Assembly: GCA_024224995.1 (NCBI GenBank)
Contig: JAAENB010000167.1
Coordinates: 1-31,941 of the forward strand
Source of the DNA: a bacterium
GTDB taxonomy: Bacteria > Spirochaetota > UBA4802 > UBA5550
DNA: 31,941 bases
Direction of reading: 5' to 3'
Shown here: piece by piece, positions 16,438 to 25,824 of the stretch
Layout: each line of letters opens with the position of its first letter
How positions within the stretch are numbered: position 1 is the stretch's first letter
Translations under genes and position numbers: made by a program
Notes under the pieces: model-generated
What the model was told of the DNA's origin: nothing
The model's database searches: none
What the model saw: the letters and a program-made list of their open reading frames with translations, nothing else

Positions 16438-17461
16438 ATGTCTTTACAATTCCGTCTCTCAGTTCAACCGAAGCGCTCCACCCTAATTCGTTCAAACGGC
16501 TTACATCCTGTAATTTCCGGGGTGTGCCATCGGGTTTTGCACTGTCATAGTCAATTTTGCCCTGGAAACCAACAATATCTTTAATCATTTCCGCAAGTTC
16601 ACCAATCGTTAAATCAATCCCGGTTCCGATATTAATAAATTCGCCTATTTGTTCATAATCATATTTTTCCATAAGAAAAACACAGGCTTTGGCAAGGTCT
16701 TCTTTGAAAAGAAATTCTCTATACGGACTTCCGGTCCCCCAGATCGTAACACAGTCATCAGCAACAAGAAATGACCGCAAGTGATCTCTCAACTCAGCAT
16801 CTGTTTTATCCGTATATTCTACTGTTTTTCCCCAGTGATTAAGATCCTTTTTAATCCCCTTGAAATCATTTTCCCGCAGCAGCTTCCCGAGATGAAACTT
16901 CCGCAGCAAAGCCGGCAGTACATGAGAATTCTCCAGGTTAAAATTGTCGTTCACACCATATAAATTAGTAGGCATAACGGAAATAAAGTTTGTGCCGTAT
17001 TGTTCGTTATAGTACCGGCAAAGCTTTATTGCCGATATTTTTGCTATGGCATAGGGTTCATTTGTTGGCTCAAGCTCACCCGTAAGAAGAGAGTCTTCCT
17101 TCATTGGCTGAGGAGCAAACTTGGGATAGATACAGGAAGAGCCCAGGTTTAACAGCTTCTTCACTTTATATGTATATGCAGAATGTATAACATTAGCAGC
17201 AATCATAATATTTTCATAAATAAACTGTGCCTTATAGGTATCATTAGCAAGAATACCGCCCACTTTAGCAGCTGCAAGAAAAACATATTCCGGTTTCTCC
17301 TGTTCAAAAAACGTTTCTACATCCTTCTGCCGGAGCAAATTAAGTTCTGAAAATTGCCGGGTAACAATATTAGTATACCCCTCTTTTTTCAGGGCCTGAA
17401 ACAACGCAGACCCCACCAGGCCATCATGTCCGGCAAGATATATTTTCGAATTTTTCTCCAC
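16409..17461 (-). CDS. fcl: GDP-L-fucose synthase
   Basis: 3,5-epimerase and 4-reductase converting GDP-4-keto-6-deoxy-D-mannose to GDP-L-fucose. It shows YLAGHDGLVGSALFQAL, the active-site Cys in GSSCIYP, YAIAK for the Tyr/Lys pair, and the catalytic His in ENSHVLPALLRKFH. About 40 residues after that motif (ENDFKGIKKDLNHWGK onward) make it longer than the roughly 320-aa enterobacterial enzyme; such an insert is known in some other phyla. I choose GTG 17461 because AGGGGA sits 6 nt upstream and it falls 10 nt after the gmd stop. ATG 17479 or 17506 would overlap gmd and lack a good site. It follows gmd directly, matching the pathway order. Confidence 0.92.
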   Translation of the reverse strand: MEKNSKIYLAGHDGLVGSALFQALKKEGYTNIVTRQFSELNLLRQKDVETFFEQEKPEYVFLAAAKVGGILANDTYKAQFIYENIMIAANVIHSAYTYKVKKLLNLGSSCIYPKFAPQPMKEDSLLTGELEPTNEPYAIAKISAIKLCRYYNEQYGTNFISVMPTNLYGVNDNFNLENSHVLPALLRKFHLGKLLRENDFKGIKKDLNHWGKTVEYTDKTDAELRDHLRSFLVADDCVTIWGTGSPYREFLFKEDLAKACVFLMEKYDYEQIGEFINIGTGIDLTIGELAEMIKDIVGFQGKIDYDSAKPDGTPRKLQDVSRLNELGWSASVELRDGIVKTYEWYQSVTR

Positions 17462-17471
17462 CAATATTCCC

Positions 17472-18560
17472 CTATTCATGAAAATGCATGACTTTATAAC
17501 CTTCATCTTTAAGAAGAAAATCTTTTTCCGCTTCCATTAGATCGGTTCCCACCATATCCCGAACCAAATCCTTAAGGCTATGCTTCGGTTCCCAGCCCAA
17601 TTTTTCTTTGGCTTTGGTAGGATCTCCCAGGAGAAGCTCCACCTCCGTAGGCCTGAAATACCGTGGATCGACTTCAACAACAACTTCGCCCGTATCCTTA
17701 CGGATACCTTTTTCCTCAACATCTTTCCCCTGCCATTCAATCTCAATACCTGCTTCATTAAAAGCCAGATCCACGAATTCTCTTACCGTATGAGTTTCGC
17801 CGCTGGCAAGGACAAAATCATCGGGTTCATCCTGCTGCAGCATTAACCACATTCCTTCCACATAGTCTTTGGCGTGTCCCCAGTCCCGTTTTGAATTAAG
17901 ATTCCCCAGGTAAAGTTTTTTCTGAAGATTGAGCTTTATTCTCGCTACAGACCGGGTTATTTTCCGTGTCACAAAAGTCTCTCCCCGCAGCGGGCTCTCA
18001 TGATTAAATAAAATACCATTACAGGCATACATATCATACGCTTCGCGATAGTTCACCGTTATCCAATACGCGTACAATTTTGCTGCCGCATAAGGACTTC
18101 TTGGGTAAAAAGGAGTCGTTTCCTTCTGGGGTATTTCCTGAACCTTCCCGTATAACTCAGAAGTTGATGCCTGGTAAAAACGGGTTTTTTGGGTTCTATT
18201 GAGTATCCTGATGGCTTCAAGGAGACGCAGGGTTCCTATGGCGTCGGAATCTGCCGTATATTCCGGGGCTTCGAATGAAACCTGAACATGGGATTGGGCT
18301 GCCAGGTTATATATTTCATCGGGCTGAACGGTTTGAATAATACGGATGAGGTTCGTAGAATCGGTCATATCACCATAATGGAGAAAAAAACTCACATCCT
18401 TTTCATGAGGATCCTGGTAAAGGTGATCAATTCTATGCGTGTTAAACAAAGAACTTCTTCGTTTAATCCCATGAACTTCGTACCCTTTATCTAATAATAA
18501 TTCTGACAGATATGCTCCATCCTGCCCTGTTACACCTGTTATTAGTGCTTTTTTCTTCAT
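17472..18560 (-). CDS. gmd: GDP-mannose 4,6-dehydratase
   Basis: NADP-dependent dehydratase making GDP-4-keto-6-deoxy-D-mannose, the branch point to GDP-L-fucose and GDP-D-rhamnose. The 362-aa length is normal. It shows [19 protein letters not shown], the RRSS cofactor motif in [29 protein letters not shown], the catalytic Thr-Ser-Glu region [24 protein letters not shown], and [26 protein letters not shown] precedes ATG 18560. It is flanked by genes for both reductases that use its product: rmd upstream and fcl downstream. Gmd relatives that act on GDP-heptose exist (Campylobacter DdahA), but this copy looks canonical. Confidence 0.95.
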   Translation of the reverse strand: MKKKALITGVTGQDGAYLSELLLDKGYEVHGIKRRSSLFNTHRIDHLYQDPHEKDVSFFLHYGDMTDSTNLIRIIQTVQPDEIYNLAAQSHVQVSFEAPEYTADSDAIGTLRLLEAIRILNRTQKTRFYQASTSELYGKVQEIPQKETTPFYPRSPYAAAKLYAYWITVNYREAYDMYACNGILFNHESPLRGETFVTRKITRSVARIKLNLQKKLYLGNLNSKRDWGHAKDYVEGMWLMLQQDEPDDFVLASGETHTVREFVDLAFNEAGIEIEWQGKDVEEKGIRKDTGEVVVEVDPRYFRPTEVELLLGDPTKAKEKLGWEPKHSLKDLVRDMVGTDLMEAEKDFLLKDEGYKVMHFHE

Positions 18561-18640
18561 TACTTTCCTTCCTTCAAAAAATTCATACGTTTAATATGAT
18601 GAAAACAAACCGGGGAGAGGGGCTCACCATATTTATCAAA

Positions 18641-19597
18641 TTATGCTTTCCAATAAAATAGAATGTCTTTCAAGCTTTCCTCTATGGGAATTTTATAATC
18701 CCATTGAGTAGAACTTACAATTTTTTCATTACTCCCAACAATAATCTTATTATCATTGGGCCGGATAAAATCGGGATTAAGCTCAATATTTATCTTAATT
18801 TTTACGATTTTAGACAAGATCTCAACAATCTCTTTTAAAGAATGTCCTTTACCACTGCATATATTATAAACCTCACCCTTTTTTCCTTTTTGAAAAAGGG
18901 TATAATACGCAGCAACCACATCCCGTACATCAAGAAAATCCCTGACAATGGAAGTATCACCGGCAATTAATGTCCCTTCACTTTCTCCATTTTCCTTCAT
19001 TTCCATAATTTGCTTTGCGAAAGAGGCAATTACAAAAATTTCTTTTTGTCCCGGGCCAATATGATTAAAAGACCGTGTCATGATGATATCCAGGTCATAA
19101 CCATTAACATAAACCCATGAAAGCAACTCCTGTGATACCCTTGCTACGGCATAAGGGCTAACCGGGTCAAGGATCATGTCCTCTTTGAGCGGTAAATGCT
19201 CCTCATTTACATTGCCGTACTCTTCGGAAGAGCCAATAGAGAGAATACGGCACCGTAGATTGATTTCCCGTACGGCTTCCAGAAGATTTAAAAAAATATT
19301 CGTATTATTACGAAAACTGAGAACCGGGTTTTTCCAGCTAAAGGCTACACTGCTGTATGATGCCAGGTGGAGTATATAATCCGGCTGGTACTGATAGATG
19401 ATATTTTCTACCTCATCTTTATTGAGAAGGTCAAGTTTCTCAAAAGAACAGCTAATATTGCTAAATTTATCCAATACAAAATTTGGTTCAGCAATGTCGA
19501 TCCCTAATACCGATGAAGATTCTCCGATGTTCTCCAGGTATTCCAGAAAATTATACCCTACGAAGCCGGAAAATCCTGTTATTAAATATTTTTTCAT
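18641..19597 (-). CDS. rmd: GDP-6-deoxy-D-mannose reductase (GDP-D-rhamnose forming)
   Basis: A 318-aa extended SDR that probably reduces the 4-keto group of the Gmd product to GDP-D-rhamnose. It has ITGFSGFVGYNFLEYL for NAD(P) binding, LHLASYSSVAFSWKNP, the catalytic SIGSSEEYG serine, SPYAVARVSQELL with the Tyr motif, and SFNHIGPGQ followed by IASFAKQI. The last two are typical of Rmd and set it apart from GalE and Fcl. It lies 80 bp upstream of gmd on the same strand. A dTDP- or CDP-sugar reductase of the same group is the main alternative. N-terminal MKKYLI at ATG 19597 leaves no extra residues. Confidence 0.8.
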   Translation of the reverse strand: MKKYLITGFSGFVGYNFLEYLENIGESSSVLGIDIAEPNFVLDKFSNISCSFEKLDLLNKDEVENIIYQYQPDYILHLASYSSVAFSWKNPVLSFRNNTNIFLNLLEAVREINLRCRILSIGSSEEYGNVNEEHLPLKEDMILDPVSPYAVARVSQELLSWVYVNGYDLDIIMTRSFNHIGPGQKEIFVIASFAKQIMEMKENGESEGTLIAGDTSIVRDFLDVRDVVAAYYTLFQKGKKGEVYNICSGKGHSLKEIVEILSKIVKIKINIELNPDFIRPNDNKIIVGSNEKIVSSTQWDYKIPIEESLKDILFYWKA

Positions 19598-19674
19598 AGT
19601 ATATTTTTTATATAAACTTTTCTACAATTGTTTTGATTTAGCTCTATTTAGTGAGCCAAAAAATCGAATTCCAA

Positions 19675-19701
19675 ACTATACTTCATTCATTTGGAAGTCA
19701 A
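19675..19701 (-). promoter_or_regulatory. Possible internal promoter upstream of rmd
   Basis: The 161-bp gap between the methyltransferase gene and rmd contains TTGACT (19701-19696) and TATAGT (19680-19675) on the minus strand. Their 15-bp spacing is short, so this is weak. It could let the rmd-gmd-fcl genes be expressed apart from the upstream membrane genes. Confidence 0.3.
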
Positions 19702-19758
19702 TTTATTTATGCTTTTTAGTGATTATTCCCCGCGTTGAAGCGTTATATATTCTACATC

Positions 19759-20613
19759 TCACTTCTTTTTTGCTATAAAAATCATTTCATTGGTTGGAAT
19801 CAAAATAGAAAATTCCGGGGTTTTTTTCTTTATAATTTTGGAAAATGATTTGAAGATATTAATCTTTGCAAATTCATATAAACGATGAAATAAATCATGT
19901 AAAAAATAATTTACAAAATAATTTTTCCTCAATATTTTTTCAAATCCATGTTTATCTAATAATAATGAAAGATTACCATGACTAAAATAAAAGAGGTGTT
20001 CCGGCGGTTTTAATGAGTACAATGGCAGTAGACCATTAGTATCAATTGTTGTTATTACAAGCAATCCTCCTTTTTTTAAAATTCTATGAATATTCTCCAG
20101 CATCACCTTTGGTGATGTTAAATGTTCAATTGTTCCAATTAACAAAATGACATCAAAAAATTCTTCTTCAAAAACATTTTCATCAATATCACATTGTAGT
20201 ACATTTAATCCTAATATATTTTTCGCATAATTAAAAGAATATGAACTTAATTCTGTACCATATACTTTACATTTGCAATCTTTTCTGACTTCATCAAGAA
20301 AAAAACCATGAGCGCATCCTATATCTAAAAGTTTTTTATCTTCAGAATCTAAATACTTTTTTATATGTTTTAATATATTTTTAGCATTTTTCCTATGTAT
20401 TTTTTCATCTTTTAAATAATCTTGATAGCCAATTTTTGTTGAACTATTATAATATTTTTCATCGTAAAAAGATTTAATAAATTCCGGATCTAACTCATTT
20501 GCGACCCATTTCAAATTACAATCATTACATTTTAAAATATCATAACCTTCAACAATTTCATATTGAATGATATTACTTGAATTACACGTATAACATAATT
20601 TTAGATCTTCCAT
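19759..20613 (-). CDS. SAM-dependent methyltransferase with N-terminal Zn-ribbon
   Basis: A 284-aa class I methyltransferase. The N-terminus has two Cys pairs (CYTC at about 7-10, CNDC at about 29-32) that probably bind zinc, as in many sugar C- and O-methyltransferases. The Rossmann core shows LLDIGCAHGFFLDEV (motif I), GTELS, and an FFDVILLIGTIEHL acidic/His segment, then LKKGGLLVITTIDT. It probably methylates a nucleotide sugar or the growing glycan. It sits 6 nt after the large membrane-protein gene and is as AT-rich. Whether it acts on carbon, oxygen or nitrogen cannot be determined from the sequence. Confidence 0.85.
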   Translation of the reverse strand: MEDLKLCYTCNSSNIIQYEIVEGYDILKCNDCNLKWVANELDPEFIKSFYDEKYYNSSTKIGYQDYLKDEKIHRKNAKNILKHIKKYLDSEDKKLLDIGCAHGFFLDEVRKDCKCKVYGTELSSYSFNYAKNILGLNVLQCDIDENVFEEEFFDVILLIGTIEHLTSPKVMLENIHRILKKGGLLVITTIDTNGLLPLYSLKPPEHLFYFSHGNLSLLLDKHGFEKILRKNYFVNYFLHDLFHRLYEFAKINIFKSFSKIIKKKTPEFSILIPTNEMIFIAKKK

Positions 20614-20619
20614 AGTTAG

Positions 20620-22623
20620 CTAATTCCCCTTCCCACTACTTGTCAAGTGAAATGATGTTTTATTATAATCAAAATCTTTGTTTTTATTAATTAAAAAAAA
20701 TGCGCCTTTTGATTTTGGAGTAAAATCAATCAACTTGATGTTATCCTTTACATTAAAATCATTTGAAAAATGGAGAAATAAAAAGTAATAATTACAAAAA
20801 GCATTGAACCCGGATACATCAATGAAGATAGAATTTTCTGAAAAAAATGCTTTTGTTACCGCCTCACCATTCAAAGATAAAACAATTTTATCTCTAATAT
20901 TCGAAAAATTGTTTAACGATTTAAATTTAATCCTTAAAAATTTTGTTTTTTTTGTATGATGAAGAATTGCTTCTATTGTTGTGTTATGATCAACAATCTT
21001 CTTTTCGCTAAACACTTGCTCAGTCTGATAGATGTTTTTTCCCTTTTCAAAATCAATTTCATCATGGTAATTTAATAATTCCATTTTAGTGCCGGAATAA
21101 TAAAAAAATACAGCTCTTTTATTATCAACAGTTATCTCTTTCGATTCATTTAGATGGTCATAAGATGCTAATGGCCCTTTAAAAATAATTTTGTTATCCC
21201 TGGTTGATAAAATAGTATCGCCAGAATTGATTAATTTTTTAAAATTCACCCATTGTAATAGAGCTCCATTGAAATCAGTTATCTGGTAATATTTAAGACC
21301 ATGCGGTTTAAATAAATTTTTTACAATTACCGCATCAACCGTATCTATATCAATATTTTTTTGAATATTTTTTTTTACAGTTTGAATTGGGAGTATTCTT
21401 TTGGATGACTCTTGAGCGTAATTATAGTGATAATTAATTGATGTTACTACGATAACCGGCAATACAACAAATAGCATGATATATTTAACATTTTTTTTAA
21501 ACTTTGCTGGAAATATATTATGAAAATTAAGCAAAAGAATTGTAAAAGCAATTGAGAACCCGGCACTCATCAGGTAAATATGGTGATGCATAACACTGCT
21601 TAACCGAGATCCCCACGCAGAAATGGTAAACAAAGAAACCGAAGACAAATACCAGACAATACCAAAAAGAAATACATAAACAACGTTCTTCCGGTCAAAT
21701 TTAGTACTATCCGGATTTTCCACAGGTTCAAATTTCGTGAGATATATAAAAATTGAAAAATAATACAAAACCGCCGAACAGATAAGCATAACAGGTTGTG
21801 TTAGCGCTTTGAAATTAAAGAAACCCACTAATTGCGCTTTTGTATAATAAGCAAACCGAATTACAATATCCAAAAAACTTACAACAACAGTAGCTCCCAC
21901 ATATGCAGAGTCTCTACGAGAAAGGAAAAAATAAAAAATCAATAAAGAAACAGCGTATGGCATAAGAATTAAATAATCCCTGTAATCCTGAAGTATTGAT
22001 TTTGATTTATATATCTTATTAAAGATAATAAAAGTAAAAAGTATTAACATAAATAATGGGAAGGCCGTTTCATATGAAAATACAATTGCTAAATATGATA
22101 GATAAGACAGGCAAAAAAATATATATTTTTTTTTGGTAATTGACTCTATAGCAAAGATTAAAAAAATAATTGATAAAATAATTAATAAGGTAACCAGCCC
22201 CGATCCGGCAATCATTGCAGCCGGACTCTCTATCATCCGAAATCGACTAAAAATTGAGAAGAACAGAGTCATCATAAAAGCAGTAAAATCATCAACTTTA
22301 AATTTTCTAATTAGAAAGAATAATAATATTACAACAGCAAGGTGAAGACCAAAATTGTAAATAAAAGATAATTCCTCCGGCAATATATGAGTAAAAAAAC
22401 TGAATAAAACTAATCGAAAAGGCTGAAATCTCGCTTGTATTGTATCCAGCCAATTAATAACCCCCATGGCGCTATCCCAAAAAGAACCGGCTCCACCACT
22501 TGCTATTGTAAGATAATCATCCTGCAAATACCAGACATTTCCAAAATAATCCTTATAACATAATATTGTGAAAACAACTAAAAGGAGTAATCCCGTCATT
22601 GTTTTCATTCTATTCCTATTCAT
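20620..22623 (-). CDS. Large polytopic membrane protein, probably GT-C-type glycosyltransferase
   Basis: A 667-aa protein. About 11-13 hydrophobic helices fill the first 420 residues, and a soluble, probably periplasmic domain of about 240 residues follows. The first extracytoplasmic loop has YLQDDYLTI with an Asp-Asp pair at about 35-36, the position and type of the catalytic acidic motif in GT-C enzymes that use polyprenyl-phosphate sugars. I do not recognise a specific family, so the transferase call is inference. ATG 22623 lies 3 nt after the flippase-like gene; ATG 22608 with AGGA 5 nt upstream is an alternative start. Tight spacing on both sides (3 and 6 nt) places it in one transcription unit with its neighbours. 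An O-antigen-type polymerase or acyl-modifying protein remains possible. Confidence 0.6.
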   Translation of the reverse strand: MNRNRMKTMTGLLLLVVFTILCYKDYFGNVWYLQDDYLTIASGGAGSFWDSAMGVINWLDTIQARFQPFRLVLFSFFTHILPEELSFIYNFGLHLAVVILLFFLIRKFKVDDFTAFMMTLFFSIFSRFRMIESPAAMIAGSGLVTLLIILSIIFLIFAIESITKKKYIFFCLSYLSYLAIVFSYETAFPLFMLILFTFIIFNKIYKSKSILQDYRDYLILMPYAVSLLIFYFFLSRRDSAYVGATVVVSFLDIVIRFAYYTKAQLVGFFNFKALTQPVMLICSAVLYYFSIFIYLTKFEPVENPDSTKFDRKNVVYVFLFGIVWYLSSVSLFTISAWGSRLSSVMHHHIYLMSAGFSIAFTILLLNFHNIFPAKFKKNVKYIMLFVVLPVIVVTSINYHYNYAQESSKRILPIQTVKKNIQKNIDIDTVDAVIVKNLFKPHGLKYYQITDFNGALLQWVNFKKLINSGDTILSTRDNKIIFKGPLASYDHLNESKEITVDNKRAVFFYYSGTKMELLNYHDEIDFEKGKNIYQTEQVFSEKKIVDHNTTIEAILHHTKKTKFLRIKFKSLNNFSNIRDKIVLSLNGEAVTKAFFSENSIFIDVSGFNAFCNYYFLFLHFSNDFNVKDNIKLIDFTPKSKGAFFLINKNKDFDYNKTSFHLTSSGKGN

Positions 22624-22626
22624 AGT

Positions 22627-23631
22627 TTATTCCACTGTTTCCTGGTTCTCTAAATTTTTATTATTTATACCAAACAACTCTTTAAAAGAAATATTAACAA
22701 TTGGCATAAATATTAATCCAAGCAAAATATTTATTCCAATACCACTAAAATAAAATAATATTGAAAAAATTAGAGCACTGTCTTTAGAAATCCCAAATAT
22801 TGCTAACGAAAGAATAACACCATATTGAAAATTTCCAATAAATCCGGGCGCGGAAGGTATGAAGATTGCAATTTGAGTAATTGTCAGAACAGAGAAAGCA
22901 GCCATCAATGACAAATTATAATTATAGCTCATAAATAACAGGTAGATACTCACCCCCGACAAGAACCAGATTACAACAGATAATACAGTAGTAATCATTA
23001 ATTGTTTAGCATTTTTTATTATATGAAATCCTTCGATAAAATTATCAACAATCCTTATTACCGTATCCCGAATAGAATTCGGAAACAAATTTAATAATGG
23101 ATTTAATAATTTCATAACAAATTCAGCTTTAAAATACAAAACAATCATAAAAGTAATTAGAAAAATTAATAGTACTAAAATGGCATACCCCGAATTAATT
23201 ATCCAGTTCGGAAATATAGTTGGTGCTGAAAGGATCACACATCCCAGGATTAATAACAGTATTAATAAATCAAAAACTCTTTCCACAAAAACGACAGCCA
23301 GTCCGGAGCTTAAAGGAATACCACTCTCTTGTTTAATTAAATACGGTCGAACTAACTCGCCTATTCGCATTGGTATTATCGTTAAAGCCATCCAACCAAC
23401 ACAATTCATAGGATAAAGTTTTTTTTGCGGAATTTTTTTTATAGGAGAAAGAACAATCCCCCATCGTAATGATCTCAGGTAAGGCACAAATAAGATGATC
23501 AAAACAGCTAAGAATAAATAAGTAAGCTCTATATTCTTTAAATTTTTAGACAAATCAGCAAAAGAAACTCCCCGTAAGGAAAAATACAAAAATATAATGC
23601 TGATAATTATTCCAACTATTAACTTTTTCAA
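22627..23631 (-). CDS. YbhN/AglD-type flippase-like membrane protein
   Basis: A 334-aa integral membrane protein of the lysylphosphatidylglycerol-synthase TM-region family (UPF0104, the membrane half of MprF). About eight helices are visible. The diagnostic segment is NCVGWMALTIIPMRIGELVR followed by PYLIKQ, plus VFVERVFDLLILL and FIPSAPGFIGNFQYG. Family members accompany lipid-linked sugar or lipid translocation and often sit beside dolichyl- or polyprenyl-phosphate sugar enzymes. The start appears to be TTG 23631 (MKKLIVG) with GGGAG 9 nt upstream. It lies between the GtrA fusion (93 bp upstream) and the GT-C-like gene (3 nt downstream), which supports a joint role in lipid-linked sugar handling. 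Confidence 0.85.
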   Translation of the reverse strand: MKKLIVGIIISIIFLYFSLRGVSFADLSKNLKNIELTYLFLAVLIILFVPYLRSLRWGIVLSPIKKIPQKKLYPMNCVGWMALTIIPMRIGELVRPYLIKQESGIPLSSGLAVVFVERVFDLLILLLILGCVILSAPTIFPNWIINSGYAILVLLIFLITFMIVLYFKAEFVMKLLNPLLNLFPNSIRDTVIRIVDNFIEGFHIIKNAKQLMITTVLSVVIWFLSGVSIYLLFMSYNYNLSLMAAFSVLTITQIAIFIPSAPGFIGNFQYGVILSLAIFGISKDSALIFSILFYFSGIGINILLGLIFMPIVNISFKELFGINNKNLENQETVE

Positions 23632-23724
23632 AAGATATTTCTCCCTTAGATATTATGAAATAAAAAAACGGGGCAACAATCAAAAAGAAAATTTTTACAA
23701 CCGAACTTTTATAGATTCAAAAAA

Positions 23725-25824
23725 TCAATTCAGCTCCAATATAAGTATCTGCTGAGATTTAGCATTATATTGATTGGATTTTTTTTCAAAGTATTGAGCC
23801 TGCAAAACTTCCTCTTCAAATAGAAACGGCGGATATGCTGAATAATAAGGAATATATTTATATATTTTATAACTGATCTTATATTGTGATAATACATCAG
23901 TTATATTTTTCAAATATAAATCCGTCGTAAACTTGTTATGAAGAATAGAGATCCTGGCGCTATTTAATCCTCTGGGACCAATAACTAAAAAAAATTTTTC
24001 ATTATTATTCTCATTTTCATTTAAGATCTTTTTAATATCCTTCAAATGAATCAATTTTAATAATTTTTGCCCTGACCACTCATATATAGACATGCCATGG
24101 GGATCATCATGCAATAAATAATAACTATTTTTATTATCAATATTATGTTTACTTAAAAATTCAGGAAAAGCTTTTCGAACTATAATGGTTTCTTTAAATT
24201 GTGATATTTGCAGAAAAACCGAAGCACAAAAAGCAATAGTTAATAAAATAGTTAATGAATTTCTAAGTAATGCTAAATTTATATTTTTAACAATTAAATA
24301 CAACGATGAAGGAACAATTATGATTACGATAGGGAGAAACTGGTATAATGTATGCCCAAGTTTTGTGAATGGCAAAAATGTCATAATAATGGTTGATACG
24401 CATATGATTGAAATACTTGTAGTGATTACAATTACTTCATCACTAATATTCTTTCCGGATATTTTATTCTTACAAGTGGTAAATAATAAAATTGCGCTAG
24501 AGAGATATAATAATATGGAAATTACAGGATTATAGTAAAACAATATATAAAAAAATACAAAATACGGGGGTAAAGGAACATAACCAAATTTAGCATAAGC
24601 AATTGTATAATGATCAGTAAAAATATTCTTTTTATAATGACTCAACAACGGTATTAATGATGATTCTCCAAAAATAAAAAATACTAATAAAAAACCAATT
24701 GCCATTAGAATAATATACCTTTTGCTTTTTAATAGTATCAAAAAATACAATCCAATAAAAAATAACAGCATAGGTGAAGAAGGTGTAGACCAAAAAAGCA
24801 CCCCCACCAAAACACCTGCCAACAACATGAACAATCCATTGTTTTTCTGATCTGAGTGCTTCAGATATCTATACGTAATTAAATATATAATAGATAAAAA
24901 TATAAAATTACAATAAACCGTATAAGAATGCATGAAATAATAATTTGCGGTCCATGAAGAAATAATAAAAAGAATCATCGAAACTATTGATATATATTTA
25001 TTCCGTGTAATCAAATGAGCTATTTTGCCAATGAAAAAGACAGAAATTGAACTTGCCACCAGCGTACTCATAAGGAGCTGATTCAAATTACTAAAACCAA
25101 AAAGCTTCCAAAAAGCTGAAAACATTTTAAGCACAATAACTAATACCGGATACCGTGTGTGCAAAAGCCCATGCCAGTCTGTTGCGGCTACTATTTTTAT
25201 ATGATGGTACTTATCATCAGATGGAAAAATTGAATATGGTGCTGCAAGAAAATACCATAGCAACAGGTTAAACAGAGCGAAAGCAATTGCCGCATAGGTG
25301 ATTGGGGATATTGTTGATGCAATTTTTTTTATTTTAATAACAATTCTTGATATAACACTTTCATCACTCGTATGAAAGATAATATTCTTTTGCAGATAAA
25401 AATTTATTGGCATTAAAAATATGAGGGATAGCATTTTACTTGAAAACGTTGTATGCTTCAAAAAAACTATCATTCCGTAAAGAAATGTCGTTTCAATTAA
25501 ATAATATAAAAATGCCACCAAGACAAAAGCAACTACCTGGGAATAGATCTTTTTTGTTGATTTAAAAGTATAATTTCTCTGAATGATAAATCCAACAATG
25601 ATTGAAACAAGTATTGCAATCCCATTGGAAATTTCTATTGATGATTTTAAAGAGTCTGCTAATACATGAAATAATATATTAAAAATTGTGAAATTAATTG
25701 AGGCTGTTATAACTCCTGAAACATTATGTTTCACCAACTGCCGAACAGATTCTTCTTCAATATTAAGCTCAAATAACCTTACAAAAAAAAATATAAATTT
25801 ATAAAACTTATCAATATATGTCAT
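23725..25824 (-). CDS. GtrA-like flippase domain fused to a GT-C-like glycosyltransferase
   Basis: A 699-aa membrane protein. Residues of about 28-150 form a GtrA-like four-helix domain (VRQLVKHNVSGVITASINF, GFIIQRNYTFKS, LIFLMPINFYLQKNIIF), the small family thought to move polyprenyl-phosphate sugars across the membrane. After a basic linker, residues 175-600 form a second polytopic region. Its first loop has FPSDDKYHH (Asp-Asp about 203-204) and HTRYPVL, like GT-C/PMT-type transferases. A short soluble tail follows, with LLHDDPHGMSIYEWSG. In Shigella-phage gtrABC systems GtrA and the transferase are separate; here they appear joined, and the GtrB-like synthase is not adjacent. AGGAT precedes ATG 25824. 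It is the first gene of the minus-strand block. The GtrA half is firmer than the transferase half. Confidence 0.72.
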   Translation of the reverse strand: MTYIDKFYKFIFFFVRLFELNIEEESVRQLVKHNVSGVITASINFTIFNILFHVLADSLKSSIEISNGIAILVSIIVGFIIQRNYTFKSTKKIYSQVVAFVLVAFLYYLIETTFLYGMIVFLKHTTFSSKMLSLIFLMPINFYLQKNIIFHTSDESVISRIVIKIKKIASTISPITYAAIAFALFNLLLWYFLAAPYSIFPSDDKYHHIKIVAATDWHGLLHTRYPVLVIVLKMFSAFWKLFGFSNLNQLLMSTLVASSISVFFIGKIAHLITRNKYISIVSMILFIISSWTANYYFMHSYTVYCNFIFLSIIYLITYRYLKHSDQKNNGLFMLLAGVLVGVLFWSTPSSPMLLFFIGLYFLILLKSKRYIILMAIGFLLVFFIFGESSLIPLLSHYKKNIFTDHYTIAYAKFGYVPLPPYFVFFYILFYYNPVISILLYLSSAILLFTTCKNKISGKNISDEVIVITTSISIICVSTIIMTFLPFTKLGHTLYQFLPIVIIIVPSSLYLIVKNINLALLRNSLTILLTIAFCASVFLQISQFKETIIVRKAFPEFLSKHNIDNKNSYYLLHDDPHGMSIYEWSGQKLLKLIHLKDIKKILNENENNNEKFFLVIGPRGLNSARISILHNKFTTDLYLKNITDVLSQYKISYKIYKYIPYYSAYPPFLFEEEVLQAQYFEKKSNQYNAKSQQILILELN

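Noticed and set aside
15892..16486. Plus-strand open frames opposite the GlcD-type gene
   Set aside because: They overlap a well-supported oxidase gene in antisense, show no family features and have no ribosome-binding site of note.
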